Shown: positions 16,734-27,717, counted from the first letter of the stretch. The stretch is 64,000 nucleotides of DNA from Magnetospirillum fulvum (GCF_900108475.1 NZ_FNWO01000003.1:272935-336934); one strand, 5' to 3'. Numbers and translations: made by a program. The notes: a model not told the origin generated them from the sequence alone.

Positions 16734-16771
16734 AAAACCCCCACCGTCCGAATCCAGGCGGTGGGGGTTTT
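16734..16771 (-). terminator. Rho-independent terminator of the methylmalonyl-CoA mutase operon
   Basis: A perfect 13-bp stem (16734-16746 with 16759-16771) with five Ts at the end of the leftward transcript follows the mutB stop by 15 bases. Confidence 0.9.
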
Positions 16772-16785
16772 GACATTGGGCGGTT

Positions 16786-18990
16786 TTAGGCCGCCAGCGA
16801 CGGATAGCCCAGGCGGGCGGCGAGTTTCTTCAGCAGATCCTCGGCGGCGTCGCTGATGATCGTTCCGGGCGGGAAGATCGCGGCGGCACCGGCCTGATAC
16901 AGCTCGTCCCAATCCTGGGGCGGGATGACGCCGCCGACGACGATCATCATGTCCTCGGCGCCCAGCTTGGCGAGTTCTTCGCGCAGCTTGGGCACCAGGG
17001 TGAGGTGACCGGCGGCGAGCGACGAAGCGCCGATGATGTGGCAATCGTTTTCGACCGCCTGACGCGCCGCTTCTTCCGGGGTCTGGAACAGCGGCCCGAC
17101 ATCGACGTCGAAGCCGAGATCGGCGAAGGCGGTGGCGATCACCTTCTGGCCGCGATCGTGGCCGTCCTGGCCCATCTTGGCGACCATGATGCGGGGGCGG
17201 CGGCCGTCCAATTCCTGGAAGCGGCGCACCAGTTCCTGGACCTTCGACACGCGTTCGGCTCCCCGGCTGTTGATCTCCCCGGCATAGACGCCGGAGATGG
17301 TGCGGATTTCGGCTTTGTGGCGGCCATAGACCGTTTCCAGCGCCGAGGAGATTTCGCCGACGGTGGCGCGCGCCCGGATCGCATCGACCGAAAGGGCGAG
17401 CAGATTGCCTTCGCCGGTTTCGGCCGCCTTGGTCAGGGCGTCGAGGGTCTGCTGGCAGCGGACCGAATCACGCTCGGCGCGCAGCTTCTGAAGCTGGGCG
17501 ATCTGGCTGGCGCGGACGGCGGTGTTATCGACCTTCAACACGTCGATCGGCTGGTCGTCCTCGACCTGATATTTGTTGACGCCGAGAACGGTCTGGCGGC
17601 CGGAATCGATCCGAGCCTGGGTGCGGGCGGAGGCTTCCTCGATCCGCATCTTGGGGATGCCGGTTTCGATCGCCTTGGCCATGCCGCCGGTGGCTTCGAC
17701 TTCCTGGATGTGGGCCCAGGCGCTTTCGGCCAGTTCGCGGGTCAGCCGCTCGACGTAATAGCTGCCGCCCCAGGGGTCGATGACGCGGCAGGTGCCGCTT
17801 TCCTGCTGGAGGAACAACTGGGTATTGCGGGCGATCCGGGCCGAGAAGTCGGTCGGCAGGGCCAGCGCCTCGTCGAGCGCGTTGGTGTGGAGCGACTGGG
17901 TGTGGCCCTGGGTCGCGGCCATCGCCTCGATGCAGGTGCGCGGCACGTTGTTGAAGACGTCCTGCGCGGTGAGGCTCCAGCCCGAAGTCTGCGAGTGGGT
18001 GCGCAGGCTGAGCGACTTGTCGCTTTTCGGGTCGAACTGCTTGATCAGCTTGGCCCACAGCATGCGCCCGGCGCGCATCTTGGCCACTTCCATGAAGAAG
18101 TTCATCCCGATCGCCCAGAAGAACGACAGGCGCGGCGCGAACTGGTCGATCGTCATCCCGGTGGCGATACCGGCGCGGGCATATTCGACGCCATCGGCCA
18201 GGGTATAGGCCAGTTCGAGATCGGCGGTCGCCCCGGCTTCCTGGAGGTGATAGCCCGAGATGCTGATCGAATTGAACTTCGGCATGTTCTGCGCGGTATA
18301 GGCGAAGATGTCCGAAATGATCCGCATCGAGGGCTTGGGCGGATAGATGTAGGTGTTGCGGACCATGAACTCTTTCAGAATGTCGTTCTGAATGGTTCCG
18401 GACAGCTTATCCGCGCTGACGCCCTGTTCCTCGGCGGCGACGATATACCCGGCCAGCACTGGCAGCACCGCGCCGTTCATCGTCATCGACACGCTCATCT
18501 GGTCGAGCGGGATGCCGTCGAACAAGGTCTTCATGTCGAGGATCGAATCGATCGCCACCCCGGCCATGCCGACATCGCCCGGCACGCGGGGATGGTCGGA
18601 ATCATAGCCGCGATGGGTGGCGAGATCGAACGCGACCGACAGGCCCTTCTGACCCGCCGCCAGATTGCGGCGATAGAAGGCGTTGGATTCCTGGGCGGTG
18701 GAGAACCCGGCATATTGCCGCACCGTCCAGGGCTGGTTGACGTACATCGTCGGATACGGCCCGCGCAGGAACGGCGGCAGGCCGGGCAGGGTGTCGAGAT
18801 GGTCGAGCCCGGCGAGGTCGGCCCCGGAGAACAGCGGCTTGACGTCGATCAGTTCCGGAGTCCGCCACAGCGCGGAGTCCGCGCCATGCCCGGTCTCGGC
18901 GGCAAAGCGCGCCTGCCACGAGGCAAGATCGCCCTGGGCATCGTTACCGCTCAGGGGCAGGGTGGAGAAATCGGGAAAGCTCGACATCAC
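16786..18990 (-). CDS. mutB: Methylmalonyl-CoA mutase large subunit
   Basis: The 734-aa product is the catalytic alpha subunit, which interconverts (R)-methylmalonyl-CoA and succinyl-CoA using adenosylcobalamin. The TIM-barrel substrate domain is seen in [20 protein letters not shown] and [16 protein letters not shown]. The C-terminal B12-binding domain (from ~residue 600) has the DxHxxG motif in GQDGHDRGQ and later [14 protein letters not shown]. Its start overlaps the mutA stop by four bases (ATGA), so the subunits are translationally coupled. It links propionate and odd-chain fatty acids to the TCA cycle, or polyhydroxyalkanoate-type carbon flow in reverse. Confidence 0.97.
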   Translation of the reverse strand: MMSSFPDFSTLPLSGNDAQGDLASWQARFAAETGHGADSALWRTPELIDVKPLFSGADLAGLDHLDTLPGLPPFLRGPYPTMYVNQPWTVRQYAGFSTAQESNAFYRRNLAAGQKGLSVAFDLATHRGYDSDHPRVPGDVGMAGVAIDSILDMKTLFDGIPLDQMSVSMTMNGAVLPVLAGYIVAAEEQGVSADKLSGTIQNDILKEFMVRNTYIYPPKPSMRIISDIFAYTAQNMPKFNSISISGYHLQEAGATADLELAYTLADGVEYARAGIATGMTIDQFAPRLSFFWAIGMNFFMEVAKMRAGRMLWAKLIKQFDPKSDKSLSLRTHSQTSGWSLTAQDVFNNVPRTCIEAMAATQGHTQSLHTNALDEALALPTDFSARIARNTQLFLQQESGTCRVIDPWGGSYYVERLTRELAESAWAHIQEVEATGGMAKAIETGIPKMRIEEASARTQARIDSGRQTVLGVNKYQVEDDQPIDVLKVDNTAVRASQIAQLQKLRAERDSVRCQQTLDALTKAAETGEGNLLALSVDAIRARATVGEISSALETVYGRHKAEIRTISGVYAGEINSRGAERVSKVQELVRRFQELDGRRPRIMVAKMGQDGHDRGQKVIATAFADLGFDVDVGPLFQTPEEAARQAVENDCHIIGASSLAAGHLTLVPKLREELAKLGAEDMMIVVGGVIPPQDWDELYQAGAAAIFPPGTIISDAAEDLLKKLAARLGYPSLAA

Positions 18991-20972
18991 GCACAGACTC
19001 CGAGACGGGCGTGGGCGGCGCGCAGGGTGGCCAGCACGTCACAGCCCATAAAGATGAATTCATCGACACCGGCGGCGGCATAATCCGCCTTGCGCTCGCC
19101 GGGATTACCGGCGAGGTACAGACACTCGGCTCCGGCCTGCTTCAACGCCTGGGCAAAGGCGACGGCGTGGCTGTCATAGAGGCCGTCGCTGCCGCACAGG
19201 GCGACGATGCGGGCCCCGCTGGCCTTGAACGCGGCGACGCAGGCGGCGGCATCGGTGAAGCCGTCATTGCTCAACGTCTCGATCCCGCCCGCTTCGAAAT
19301 AATTCTTGGCGTAGGTGGCGCGGGCGGTGTGGCTGGCGACCGGGCCGAGATTGGCCAGGAACAGACGCGGCCAGTTGCCGGTGCGGTTGCGGAAGGATTC
19401 GGCGTCGTCGCGCAACGCCTCGAACGCTTCGCCCAGACGGTGACGGGGCAGGGGGGCGATGCTGACCCCCGGTTCCGCCGCGCCGCCCGCTCCGGCCAGA
19501 GCTCCGGCGGCTTCGGCCCGCAGCGGCTTCAAGTCGGGCAGCGGACGCTCGACGGGACGCTCGTGCAGGTTGGGGAACTCGCTGATCCCGGTCAGCGAGT
19601 CCTTGCGCCGGGCGATGTTCTTTTCGCGCTCGGCCCAGGACAAGGCGATCCGCTCGGCCAGCGAGCCGTTGATCAGCGCGGCGGCCATCCCGCCCGCGCT
19701 TTCGATCATCTGGAACTCGGCCCAGGCGGCCTCGGCGACCTGACGGGTCAGAGTCTCGACATACCACGAGCCGCCCGCCGGATCGATCACCTGCGACAGC
19801 GAGGATTCTTCCTTCAGCAGAATCTGGATGTTGCGGGCGATGCGGCGGGAGAAGGGGTCCGACGGCCCCAATTCGGCATCGAACGGCAACACCGCGACGC
19901 TGTCGGCCCCGCCGACACCGGCGGCGAACCCGGCGACGGTGGTCCGCAGCAGATTCACCCACGGATCGCGCTTCGACATCATCCGGCGGCTGGTCCGAGC
20001 CAGCAGACGCATCCGCCGCGCGGGTTCAGGCGCACCGCAAGCTTCGGCGATTCTGGCCCACATCATCCGCGCCGCGCGCAGCTTGGCGATCGAGAGGAAC
20101 TGATCGCAATCGACCGACAGGGTAAAGCCGATCTGGCCAAGAGCGGTCGAGATGTCGAGACCGGCGGCGGTCATCGCCTTCAGATAGGCGGTGCCGGTCG
20201 CCATTGCGGCGGCCAGTTCCTGGGTCGTGGTCGCGCCCGCATCGTGATAGGCGCCGGTATCGATGCCGATCGCGGTGGCGTTCGGCCAGTCCCGCGCGGT
20301 GCTGGCGGCAATCTGGGCCATCCGGGACAGGCTGTCTTCGATCGTCGCGGTCAGGCGGCCTTCGGCGGCCAGCGTGCCGAGCGGGTCGATCCCGAACGAG
20401 CCTCGGGCCTGATCGGGGCGGGTGCCCCGGCTGCGCCACAGAGCGGTCAGCAATTCGGCGGCGCGGTCGGCGCTGGCCCCGGCCTCGAGCGACAGCGGGA
20501 CGAATTCGAGCAGGACGCCCTTCAAGGTGCGGTCGAGATCGTCGGCACTATGGATCGCGATGCCGCCTTCGCCCCACAAAGCGGCCTCGGTGGCGCGGCC
20601 GCTGCGGGCGGCGCTGTCGAGGCGGAGATGGATCGCGGTCGCGCCGCGCATCAGATCGTCGAGGATCGCGGAATTGGCGTCGGCGGGCAGCGCAGCGCTG
20701 TGCTCGCTGCGAATTTCCCACCCCTCGGTTCCCGCGCCCGAGGCACGGCCGCCGCGCGCGAACGGGCTGGCCCCCGGGAAACCGGACGGGTCGGTCGCGC
20801 CATCGACATCGGCGCGGGTATAGAGCGGTTGAACCACGATCCCTTCATAGAGCCGTGTCAGTAACTTCTTATCAAAGGGGGCGCCCTTCAGCGCCTTATC
20901 GACGAGCGCCAGCCACTGCGCGCGATCGGGAACGGGAAATTCGGACGCAAGCTTCAAGGAAGGGTCACTCAT
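18987..20972 (-). CDS. mutA: Methylmalonyl-CoA mutase small subunit
   Basis: The 661-aa product is homologous to the large subunit but non-catalytic. It keeps the barrel and linker wording (for example [19 protein letters not shown]), but its C-terminal domain, beginning near [20 protein letters not shown], lacks the DxHxxG cobalamin motif, as expected for the beta subunit. It is the first gene of a two-gene operon with mutB; no chaperone (meaB) or epimerase gene is adjacent. Confidence 0.95.
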   Translation of the reverse strand: MSDPSLKLASEFPVPDRAQWLALVDKALKGAPFDKKLLTRLYEGIVVQPLYTRADVDGATDPSGFPGASPFARGGRASGAGTEGWEIRSEHSAALPADANSAILDDLMRGATAIHLRLDSAARSGRATEAALWGEGGIAIHSADDLDRTLKGVLLEFVPLSLEAGASADRAAELLTALWRSRGTRPDQARGSFGIDPLGTLAAEGRLTATIEDSLSRMAQIAASTARDWPNATAIGIDTGAYHDAGATTTQELAAAMATGTAYLKAMTAAGLDISTALGQIGFTLSVDCDQFLSIAKLRAARMMWARIAEACGAPEPARRMRLLARTSRRMMSKRDPWVNLLRTTVAGFAAGVGGADSVAVLPFDAELGPSDPFSRRIARNIQILLKEESSLSQVIDPAGGSWYVETLTRQVAEAAWAEFQMIESAGGMAAALINGSLAERIALSWAEREKNIARRKDSLTGISEFPNLHERPVERPLPDLKPLRAEAAGALAGAGGAAEPGVSIAPLPRHRLGEAFEALRDDAESFRNRTGNWPRLFLANLGPVASHTARATYAKNYFEAGGIETLSNDGFTDAAACVAAFKASGARIVALCGSDGLYDSHAVAFAQALKQAGAECLYLAGNPGERKADYAAAGVDEFIFMGCDVLATLRAAHARLGVCA

Positions 20973-21028
20973 GGTCTCAACCTGATGTCAGACAACGGCG
21001 GGCACTATACGCGGAGGAACGGAGCGTA

Positions 21029-22459
21029 TCAGGCGAAAAATGAGGGTATTCGTAATGATTCCATCATATCTTCCGCAATCATCCCCCGTCCGGCCAGCCG
21101 CCCGGCCCGAGCGTGCAGTGCAGCACCGGTCGCGGCGGCATCGAATGGTGGCAATCCCTGGGCCAGCAGCCCGCCGATGATCCCGGCCAGCACGTCTCCC
21201 GACCCGGCGGTGGCCAGATCGGGTGGGGCGTTGGTGAGGAGTCTGGCCCGTCCATCCGGGTGGGCGATCACCGTGTCGGGGCCTTTCAGCAGCACCACCG
21301 CGCCCGCTTGTGTCGCCGCCCGGCGGGCGCGGGCCAACCGGCTTCCCTCGCCGCGGCCGAACAGGCATTCGTACTCGCCGTCATGGGGGGTCAGCACCGC
21401 CAAGGGCGACAACGCCTTGAACAGACGGTCGGGGGCGTCGGTAAAGCTGGTCAGGGCATCGGCGTCGAGCACCGCTGGGCGAGCGGTGGCGAGAACGGCC
21501 AGGGTGCGTGCCGCCGTCGCCGCGCCGCGTCCGGCCCCGGGGCCGATCACGATCGCGTTGCGGCGGGGATCGGCCAGCAGCGCCTCGAACGGTTCCAGCG
21601 CGGCGATCAAGGTGCCCGGTTCCGTCGCCCGCAGCGAGGCCAGGGCTTCGGCGGGGGCGGCGATCGTCGCCAGCCCGGCTCCGATCCGTCGTGCCGCCAG
21701 CGCCGCCAGACGGGCCGCGCCGGTCATCGTGCTTCCGGCGATGACCAGGACATGGCCGCGCCGGTATTTGTGGCCGTCAACCTTGGGCGCGGGGGGAGGG
21801 TGGGCGATGGCCTCGGCGGCGGGCGGCGCGATCTCGTCCAGCACCGCTTCCGGAATACCGATGTCGGCCACGACGATCTCGCCGCATTTGAGACGGCCGG
21901 GCAGCAGACAATGGCCCGGCTTCTTGCGAAAAAAGGTGACGGTGGCGAGACAGTCCACCGCCGCGCCCCTGATCTCGCCGCTGTCGCCATCGATGCCCGA
22001 GGGAACATCGACTGCGATTGTCGGCAGGCGGCGGCGGATGATCTCTTCGATCACGGCACGGGCGACGCCCTCGAGCGGGCGGGACAGCCCGGCTCCGAAC
22101 AGGGCGTCGATCACGCCCGCGCATCCGTCGAGGCTGTGCGGCGACAGCGCTTCGACCGGGCCGGTCCAGCGTGCCGCCATCCGGGCGGCATCGCCCTTGA
22201 GCGCAGAGGACTCGCCCAGCAGTGCCACCCGCACCGCCCAGCCCCGGCGGGCGAGCAGGCGGGCGGCGACAAAACCGTCGCCGCCATTGTTGCCGGGGCC
22301 GCACAGAATGGCGATCCGTCCGCGCGGCAAGCGGCGGGCGGCCTGGCGTGCCACCGCCCAACCGGCGGCCTCCATCAGCCGCTCGCCCGCGATCCCGGCA
22401 GCGATGGAGAGGGCGTCGGCACGGGCCATTTCGGCGACGGTGAGCACTTCGTGAGCCAT
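21029..22459 (-). CDS. nnr: Bifunctional NAD(P)HX repair enzyme (epimerase-dehydratase fusion)
   Basis: The 476-aa protein fuses two activities that repair hydrated NAD(P)H. Residues ~1-215 are the YjeF_N epimerase (ILCGPGNNGGDGFVAARLL and VDVPSGIDGDSGE). Residues ~225-470 are the ADP-dependent NAD(P)HX dehydratase (HKYRRGHVLVIAGS, LTPHDGEYECLFG and the ribokinase-like NAPPDLATAGSGDVLAG). This is the usual bacterial fusion length. It is co-directional with mutA but 56 bp upstream of nothing else in an evident operon, and is divergent from dadA. Confidence 0.95.
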   Translation of the reverse strand: MAHEVLTVAEMARADALSIAAGIAGERLMEAAGWAVARQAARRLPRGRIAILCGPGNNGGDGFVAARLLARRGWAVRVALLGESSALKGDAARMAARWTGPVEALSPHSLDGCAGVIDALFGAGLSRPLEGVARAVIEEIIRRRLPTIAVDVPSGIDGDSGEIRGAAVDCLATVTFFRKKPGHCLLPGRLKCGEIVVADIGIPEAVLDEIAPPAAEAIAHPPPAPKVDGHKYRRGHVLVIAGSTMTGAARLAALAARRIGAGLATIAAPAEALASLRATEPGTLIAALEPFEALLADPRRNAIVIGPGAGRGAATAARTLAVLATARPAVLDADALTSFTDAPDRLFKALSPLAVLTPHDGEYECLFGRGEGSRLARARRAATQAGAVVLLKGPDTVIAHPDGRARLLTNAPPDLATAGSGDVLAGIIGGLLAQGLPPFDAAATGAALHARAGRLAGRGMIAEDMMESLRIPSFFA

Positions 22460-22555
22460 GCGGGAAGCCTATCGCGGCCATGCCGCATTTGCCAAGGGCG
22501 GGTTGCTGAACTACATGCTGTAGTGTGAGCGTGTTTTCGGTAGGGAGGATTGCTG

Positions 22556-23809
22556 GTGAAGATCATCGTCATCGGAGCCGGCGTGGTTGGGACCGCTGCC
22601 GCCTGGTATCTGACCGGGGAGGGGCACGAGGTCGAGGTTCTGGAACGGCGCGAAGCGGCCGGGCTGGAAACCAGCTTTGCCAATGGCGGGCAGATCTCGC
22701 CCTGTCATGCCGAACCGTGGGCTAATCCGACCGTGCTGCCGAAGATCCTGCACTGGCTGGGGCGCGAGGACGCCCCGCTGCTGATGCGCTGGCGGCGCTG
22801 GGATCCCGAATTATGGGCGTGGGGCTTGAGCTTCCTGGCCAATTGCACCCCCGGTCGGGCCAAGCTCAATACCGAGCGCGCCTTGCGGCTGGCGCTTTAT
22901 TCGCGCCAATCCTTGCGCGATCTGCGCGACCAGACCAAGATCGCCTATGATCAGCGGACCGAAGGCATCCTGCATATCTATCGCGATGCCCGTGAATTCG
23001 CCCATGCCAGCGCCACCGCCGGGATGATGCTCGACCACGGGCTGGAGCGGCTGGTGAAGACTCCCGCCGAATGCGCCCGGATCGAACCGGCTTTGGCCAA
23101 TGTCGTCCCCGAATTGGCTGGTGGTATCTTTACCCCCGGCGACGAAAGCGGCGATGCCCACCGCTTCACCCAGGCGCTGGCTGCCCTGGCGGCGGCGCGG
23201 GGAGCGCGCTTTCGCTGGAACGTCGCGGTGCGGGGCTTGCGGCGCGACGGCGACCGCATCGGCGGACTTGTCACCGATAGCGGGACGATCGAGGCCGATG
23301 CCTATGTGCTGGCGACCGGCTGTGTCAGCCCGGCCCTGGTCCGGCCGCTCGGGCTGCGTCTGCCAATCGTTCCGGCCAAGGGCTATTCGATCACGGTTCC
23401 GGTCGATACCCATCTGGGCGCGCCCTCTGTCTCGATCACCGATGACGAGCACAAGATCGTCTATTCCCGCCTGGGCGAGCGGCTGCGCGTTGCCGGAACT
23501 GCGGAAATGACCGGTTTCGACCTGACCTTGACGCCGTCCCGTGTGGCGGCGATCACGGCGCGGGCGCGCGAGATGTTCCCCGAGGGCGGCGATTACAGCC
23601 GCGCCGAACCGTGGACCGGCTTGCGTCCGACCACTCCCGACGGGGTGCCGTTGATCGGGGCGACTCCGTTCCGTAATCTGTGGCTCAACACCGGTCACGG
23701 CACGCTGGGCTGGACGATGGCCTGCGGCTCGGGCCGTCTGCTGGCCGATTTGATCGCCGGACGCCGTCCCGACATCGACCCCGCCGGTTTGGGGATGGAG
23801 CGGCTGTAA
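22556..23809 (+). CDS. dadA: D-amino acid dehydrogenase
   Basis: The 417-aa flavoprotein deaminates D-amino acids to keto acids, feeding electrons to the respiratory chain at the inner membrane. The FAD-binding Rossmann motif IIVIGAGVVGTAAAWYL is at the N-terminus. Family signatures SFANGGQISPCHAEPWANP, KGYSITVP and NTGHGTLGWTMACGSGRL follow. I chose GTG 22556 because GGGAGG at 22543-22548 is 7 bases upstream; TTG 22550 would be too close. A catabolic alanine racemase gene (dadX), often adjacent, is absent. Confidence 0.93.
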   Translation: MKIIVIGAGVVGTAAAWYLTGEGHEVEVLERREAAGLETSFANGGQISPCHAEPWANPTVLPKILHWLGREDAPLLMRWRRWDPELWAWGLSFLANCTPGRAKLNTERALRLALYSRQSLRDLRDQTKIAYDQRTEGILHIYRDAREFAHASATAGMMLDHGLERLVKTPAECARIEPALANVVPELAGGIFTPGDESGDAHRFTQALAALAAARGARFRWNVAVRGLRRDGDRIGGLVTDSGTIEADAYVLATGCVSPALVRPLGLRLPIVPAKGYSITVPVDTHLGAPSVSITDDEHKIVYSRLGERLRVAGTAEMTGFDLTLTPSRVAAITARAREMFPEGGDYSRAEPWTGLRPTTPDGVPLIGATPFRNLWLNTGHGTLGWTMACGSGRLLADLIAGRRPDIDPAGLGMERL

Positions 23810-23817
23810 TACCTTGT

Positions 23818-23843
23818 CTCGGTGATCGGAACCGATCACCGAG
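23818..23843. terminator. Inverted repeat between dadA and the bestrophin-like gene
   Basis: A perfect 12-bp dyad (23818-23829 with 23832-23843) begins eight bases after the dadA stop. There is no T run, but its place between convergent genes fits a bidirectional terminator. Confidence 0.65.
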
Positions 23844-23971
23844 GCCCTCAAACGGCGGGCGGGGATCGAAGAAACCCTTGCCTTCCCAGGCCATAAGCCG
23901 CGCGGCCCCTTGGGCCTAGACCCAAATCCCCATGAGGTCCACTCAATTGGGATTTGGTATCAGGCCTTCCC

Positions 23972-24889
23972 CTACATCAGGCAGGATTCGACCGGCTGGA
24001 GCATCTCCGGCAGGTCGGTATCGCCCAGGGCGTCGCGCAGGTCGATCTCGATCCGGCGCGAGATCGCGTCCAGCGGCAGATTGTTGGGCAGCATCCCGAA
24101 CGGGTCTTCGATTTCGTCGGCGATCGTGTCCAGGCCGAAGAAGGTGTAGGAGATCAGCCCGACCACCACCGGGGTGGCAAAGCCGATCGTATCGACCAGA
24201 CCGAACGGCAGCATCAGGCAGTACATATGCGCCGTCCGATGCAACAGCAGGGTATAGGAGAACGGCAGCGGGGTGCCGCTGATCCGCTCGCACCCGGCCT
24301 GGACTCCGGCCAACGCGGTGACGTTCTGTTCGATGGTGGCGGCGATCATCGGATCGACCCGCCCCGCCGCGGCGGCCTTGGCCAGATCGGCGCTGACGGC
24401 GGCCAGGATGCGGTTGGACGGATTGACCGAGCCCAGCACGGCCGCGCGTTCCTGTTCCGGTAGAAAGGCGGCGCTGTCGCGATCCTCGCTGCCGCGCAGG
24501 GCGTGGCGCAGGGAATGGGTGAAGGCGACGATCCGCCGCACCTGGATTGCGGCGAGGTCGTCGCCGTCGCGCGGGCGGATATGGGTCAAGCACAGTCGGG
24601 CCAGCGTGCGGGCGTGGATGACCAGATCGCCCCATTGCTTGCGGCCTTCCCACCAGCGGTCATAGGTCGCGCTGTTGCGAAAGCCGAGGAAGATCGCCAG
24701 GGCGAGACCGATCAGGCTGAACGGAATCGGGGTCAGGGTGATCTTGGTGTCGAACACCCGTCCATGCAGGATCGTGACGCCGATTGCGATGCAGACGGTG
24801 GTCGTCACTTCCCATTTGATGCGATGAAGGATCGAGCCGCGCACGGCGAAGAACAGACGCCAGGCGGCGGGGCGGTCTCTGATGATCAT
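23972..24889 (-). CDS. Bestrophin/UPF0187-family membrane channel
   Basis: The 305-aa protein matches the bacterial bestrophin family (YneE-like). It begins with the conserved RRD-like basic leader, then transmembrane helices around residues ~28-45 and ~52-70 (TPIPFSLIGLALAIFLGFRN), the family signature NSATYDRWWEGRKQWG, and further hydrophobic helices at ~215-250. The C-terminal region keeps GLDTIADEIEDPFGMLPNNL. Bacterial homologues form pentameric ion channels. It is convergent with dadA and not in an operon. Confidence 0.88.
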   Translation of the reverse strand: MIIRDRPAAWRLFFAVRGSILHRIKWEVTTTVCIAIGVTILHGRVFDTKITLTPIPFSLIGLALAIFLGFRNSATYDRWWEGRKQWGDLVIHARTLARLCLTHIRPRDGDDLAAIQVRRIVAFTHSLRHALRGSEDRDSAAFLPEQERAAVLGSVNPSNRILAAVSADLAKAAAAGRVDPMIAATIEQNVTALAGVQAGCERISGTPLPFSYTLLLHRTAHMYCLMLPFGLVDTIGFATPVVVGLISYTFFGLDTIADEIEDPFGMLPNNLPLDAISRRIEIDLRDALGDTDLPEMLQPVESCLM

Positions 24890-25018
24890 GACGGGGACGT
24901 CCGGGGCAGGGGGGAAGCCTGTCGTCCCTTATAGCCGATTCGTCGCCGCGAAGGGGGGCGACAAAAATCGCTTTACCGGATCGGGGAATGCGGTCCTTCC
25001 GGATCGGAAGGGGAGGAA

Positions 25019-25093
25019 TGGTGGGCGCGACAGGGATTGAACCTGTGACCCTTCGCGTGTGAAGCGAATGCTCTCCCGCTGAGCTACGCGCCC
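25019..25093 (-). tRNA. tRNA-Val (CAC), CCA encoded
   Basis: On the minus strand a full cloverleaf can be folded: acceptor GGGCGCG/CGCGCCC, D arm GCTC...GAGC, anticodon stem TTCGC/GCGAA with loop TTCACAC (anticodon CAC, valine), and T arm ACAGG TTCAATC CCTGT. Discriminator A is at 25022 and the genomic CCA at 25021-25019. Confidence 0.96.
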
Positions 25094-25220
25094 TTAAAAA
25101 CCATTTCCTGCGGGCCGCTCCGGTGTCTGTCTGGGGGGCTGCCCCAGCGGCTCCGGTGCGGAGGCCGACCTTCTACCCAATTCCGTGAGGCGATGCAACG
25201 GCTAAATCGGAGGAGGGCGA

Positions 25221-27704
25221 TCACTTTCGTTTCGCCAGCACCGGCGGCGGCTCCCCGCTCAGCAGAAAGGCGGTGATTTCGGTCGCCGTCGCCGGGTGGG
25301 CGAACAAAAAGCCCTGGAGCATGTCACACTCGAAGCCGGTCATCGTCGTCAGTTGCTCGACCGTCTCGATCCCCGGCGCGACCACCCGGATGTGCAGGCC
25401 GTGGGCGACCGCGACGATGGCCTGGATCACTTCGGCGTTGCCCGAACTGTCGGCGGGATTGCGGACCAGATCCTGGCTGATCTTCAGGGTGTCGGTCTGC
25501 ACCTGCCGCAACAGGCTGAACGAGGAATGGCCCGAGCCGAAATCGTCGATCGCGATGCTGATGCCCAAGGTCTTCAGACGGGCGAACTGGGCGTCGGTAT
25601 CGGCTTCCCGCTCGGTCAGGCAGGATTCGGGCAGATCGATTTCGAACATCGCTGCGGGCAGGTCGCTCGCGGCCAGTGCCGCCTGGATATCGCTGGCTAG
25701 GTCGGGGGCGTGGAACTGGCGTGGCGACAGATTGAGGCTGACCCGGGGCGGGGCGATGCCCCGGTCCAGCCAGACCCGGGCCTGTCGGCAGGCGGAGTCC
25801 AGCGCCAGACGGCCAATCGGCAGGATCAGCCCGGTTTCCTCGGCCAGCGGCAGGAAATGGTCGGGCGCCATCAGGCCGATTTCGGGGTGATGCCAGCGCA
25901 GCAGGGCTTCGAGGGCGACGACCCGGCCGGTGGCGGCGGCGAAGACCGGCTGGTAATAAAGCTCGAACTCGTTGCGCTCGACGGCAAGGCGGAGCGAGTT
26001 TTCCAGTCCCAGCCGCTCGAACGCCTGGGCATAGACCGATTCGGAATGGAAGCGGCAGGCGTTGCGGCCCTGATTCTTCGCCTGATACATCGCGGCGTCG
26101 GCCAGTTTGATCAGGGTCTGAGGATCTTCGGCATCGGTGGGATAGAGGGCGACGCCGATCGACGAACTGATCCGCGCCTCGTGCCCCTGAAGATCGAACG
26201 GTTCGGCCATCAGCGACAGGATTTTCTGGGCGACGACGGCGCTGTCCCTGGCCTCGGTGATGTCTTCGAGGATCACGGTGAATTCGTCCCCGGCCAGCCG
26301 GGCGATGGTGTCGCCCTGGCGGACGCACGACGACAGGCGGTCGGCCACCTGCTGCAACAGGCAGTCCCCGGCAAGGTGGCCCAGCGTGTCGTTGACCTGC
26401 TTGAAATGGTCTAGGTCGATGAACAGCAGGGTCACGATCGAGTGGTTGCGGTGAGCGCGGGTCAGCGCCCGCGACAGCCGCTCCTGGAACAAGGTGCGGT
26501 TGGGCAGCCGGGTCAGCGGGTCGTGGTTGGCCTGATAGCTGAGCCGCTCCTCGTCTTCCTTGCGCGAGGTGATGTCGGAGAACACCGCGACGTAATGGGT
26601 GAGCTGCTCGCGCTCGTCGCGGACTTCGGCGATATTCAGCCACTCGGCGAACATTTCGCCGGTCTTGCGCCGGTTCCACATCTCGCCCTGCCAGCGCCCG
26701 GTCCGGGTCAGACTCTCGTTCATCCGCTCGTAGAAATCGGGCGGGTGACGGCCCGAGGACAAGATGCGCGGAGTCTTGCCCAGCACGTCCTCGGGAGTAT
26801 AGCCGGTCAGCACGGTAAAAGCGGGGTTGACGTGGATGATCCGCCGCCGGTTGTCGGTGACGAACAATCCCTCGCCGGTATTCTCGAACACCGTCGCGGC
26901 GAGGCGCATGTGATCTTCAAGACGCTTGGTTTCGGTCACATCCTCGACCACCGCGACAGCGCGATGCAGCCGACCGGCTTCGGCTTCGCGGATCGGGGTC
27001 ACGGTCAGGCGACCCCAGCGCACCGAACCGTCGCGGTTGAGATAGCGCTTGGTGATGTCGCAACTGTCGATCTCGCCGCCGATCACTTGGCGGTAGAGTT
27101 GGGTGACGGCGTCGCGGTCGTCGGGGTGCGAGATGTCGCGAAAGGTCATCCGGTGCAACTCGGATTCGCTATAGCCGACCATCGCGCAGAAGGCAGGATT
27201 GCAATGCAGGTAATGCCCCCCGGCATCGGTCAGGATCACGCCCGCTCCGGCATTCTCGAACAGGGCGCGGAACCGCGCCTCGCTTTCGCGCAGGGCGGCG
27301 TCGGCGCGCGAGCGGCCGATCGCATAGCGGATCGCGCGGCGCACCAATTCGCCCTCGCCCTGGCCCTTGACCAGATAATCCTGCGCTCCCTGCCGCAGCG
27401 CTTCGAGCGCCAGTCCCTCGTCGATGGTGCCGGTCAGCACCACCACCGGCAACAGCGGCGCGGCCAGCCGCAATTGCGCCAGACCGCCCAGCCCGATCGA
27501 ATCCGGCAGCGACAGATCGAGCAGCACGACATCGACCGTATGTGTCTTCAGGAAATCGAGCGCTTCGGACAGATAGCTGACGCAGGTGACCGCGAAGGGG
27601 CGGACCCGATCCTCTTCCAGATAGGCCTGGACCAGACGCGCATCGCCGGGATTGTCCTCGATGACCAGGACTGACAGCAGCGACGGAAGGGCGGGTGGGG
27701 CCAT
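25221..27704 (-). CDS. Response regulator-PAS-PAS-GGDEF-EAL signalling protein
   Basis: The 827-aa cytoplasmic protein has a receiver domain (residues ~12-125, phospho-acceptor Asp63 in VVLLDLSLPD), two PAS domains (~140-260 and ~265-390), a GGDEF domain (~400-560, active-site motif AGDEF) and an EAL domain (~570-820). It should link a phosphorelay to cyclic-di-GMP. The GGDEF motif is a tolerated variant. The EAL domain keeps EALLRW, NLSPRQF and DDFGSG, but the usual LKID reads LKIS, the AEG motif reads APG, and ExxE has Asp first, so phosphodiesterase activity is doubtful. It is co-directional with, and 13 bp after, the CheY-like gene. Confidence 0.93.
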   Translation of the reverse strand: MAPPALPSLLSVLVIEDNPGDARLVQAYLEEDRVRPFAVTCVSYLSEALDFLKTHTVDVVLLDLSLPDSIGLGGLAQLRLAAPLLPVVVLTGTIDEGLALEALRQGAQDYLVKGQGEGELVRRAIRYAIGRSRADAALRESEARFRALFENAGAGVILTDAGGHYLHCNPAFCAMVGYSESELHRMTFRDISHPDDRDAVTQLYRQVIGGEIDSCDITKRYLNRDGSVRWGRLTVTPIREAEAGRLHRAVAVVEDVTETKRLEDHMRLAATVFENTGEGLFVTDNRRRIIHVNPAFTVLTGYTPEDVLGKTPRILSSGRHPPDFYERMNESLTRTGRWQGEMWNRRKTGEMFAEWLNIAEVRDEREQLTHYVAVFSDITSRKEDEERLSYQANHDPLTRLPNRTLFQERLSRALTRAHRNHSIVTLLFIDLDHFKQVNDTLGHLAGDCLLQQVADRLSSCVRQGDTIARLAGDEFTVILEDITEARDSAVVAQKILSLMAEPFDLQGHEARISSSIGVALYPTDAEDPQTLIKLADAAMYQAKNQGRNACRFHSESVYAQAFERLGLENSLRLAVERNEFELYYQPVFAAATGRVVALEALLRWHHPEIGLMAPDHFLPLAEETGLILPIGRLALDSACRQARVWLDRGIAPPRVSLNLSPRQFHAPDLASDIQAALAASDLPAAMFEIDLPESCLTEREADTDAQFARLKTLGISIAIDDFGSGHSSFSLLRQVQTDTLKISQDLVRNPADSSGNAEVIQAIVAVAHGLHIRVVAPGIETVEQLTTMTGFECDMLQGFLFAHPATATEITAFLLSGEPPPVLAKRK

Positions 27705-27717
27705 GGCGCGGAGCCGG

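Noticed and set aside
17005..20864. Two >600-codon plus-strand frames opposite mutB and mutA
   Set aside because: Antisense shadows with no motifs; both mutase subunits are complete on the other strand.
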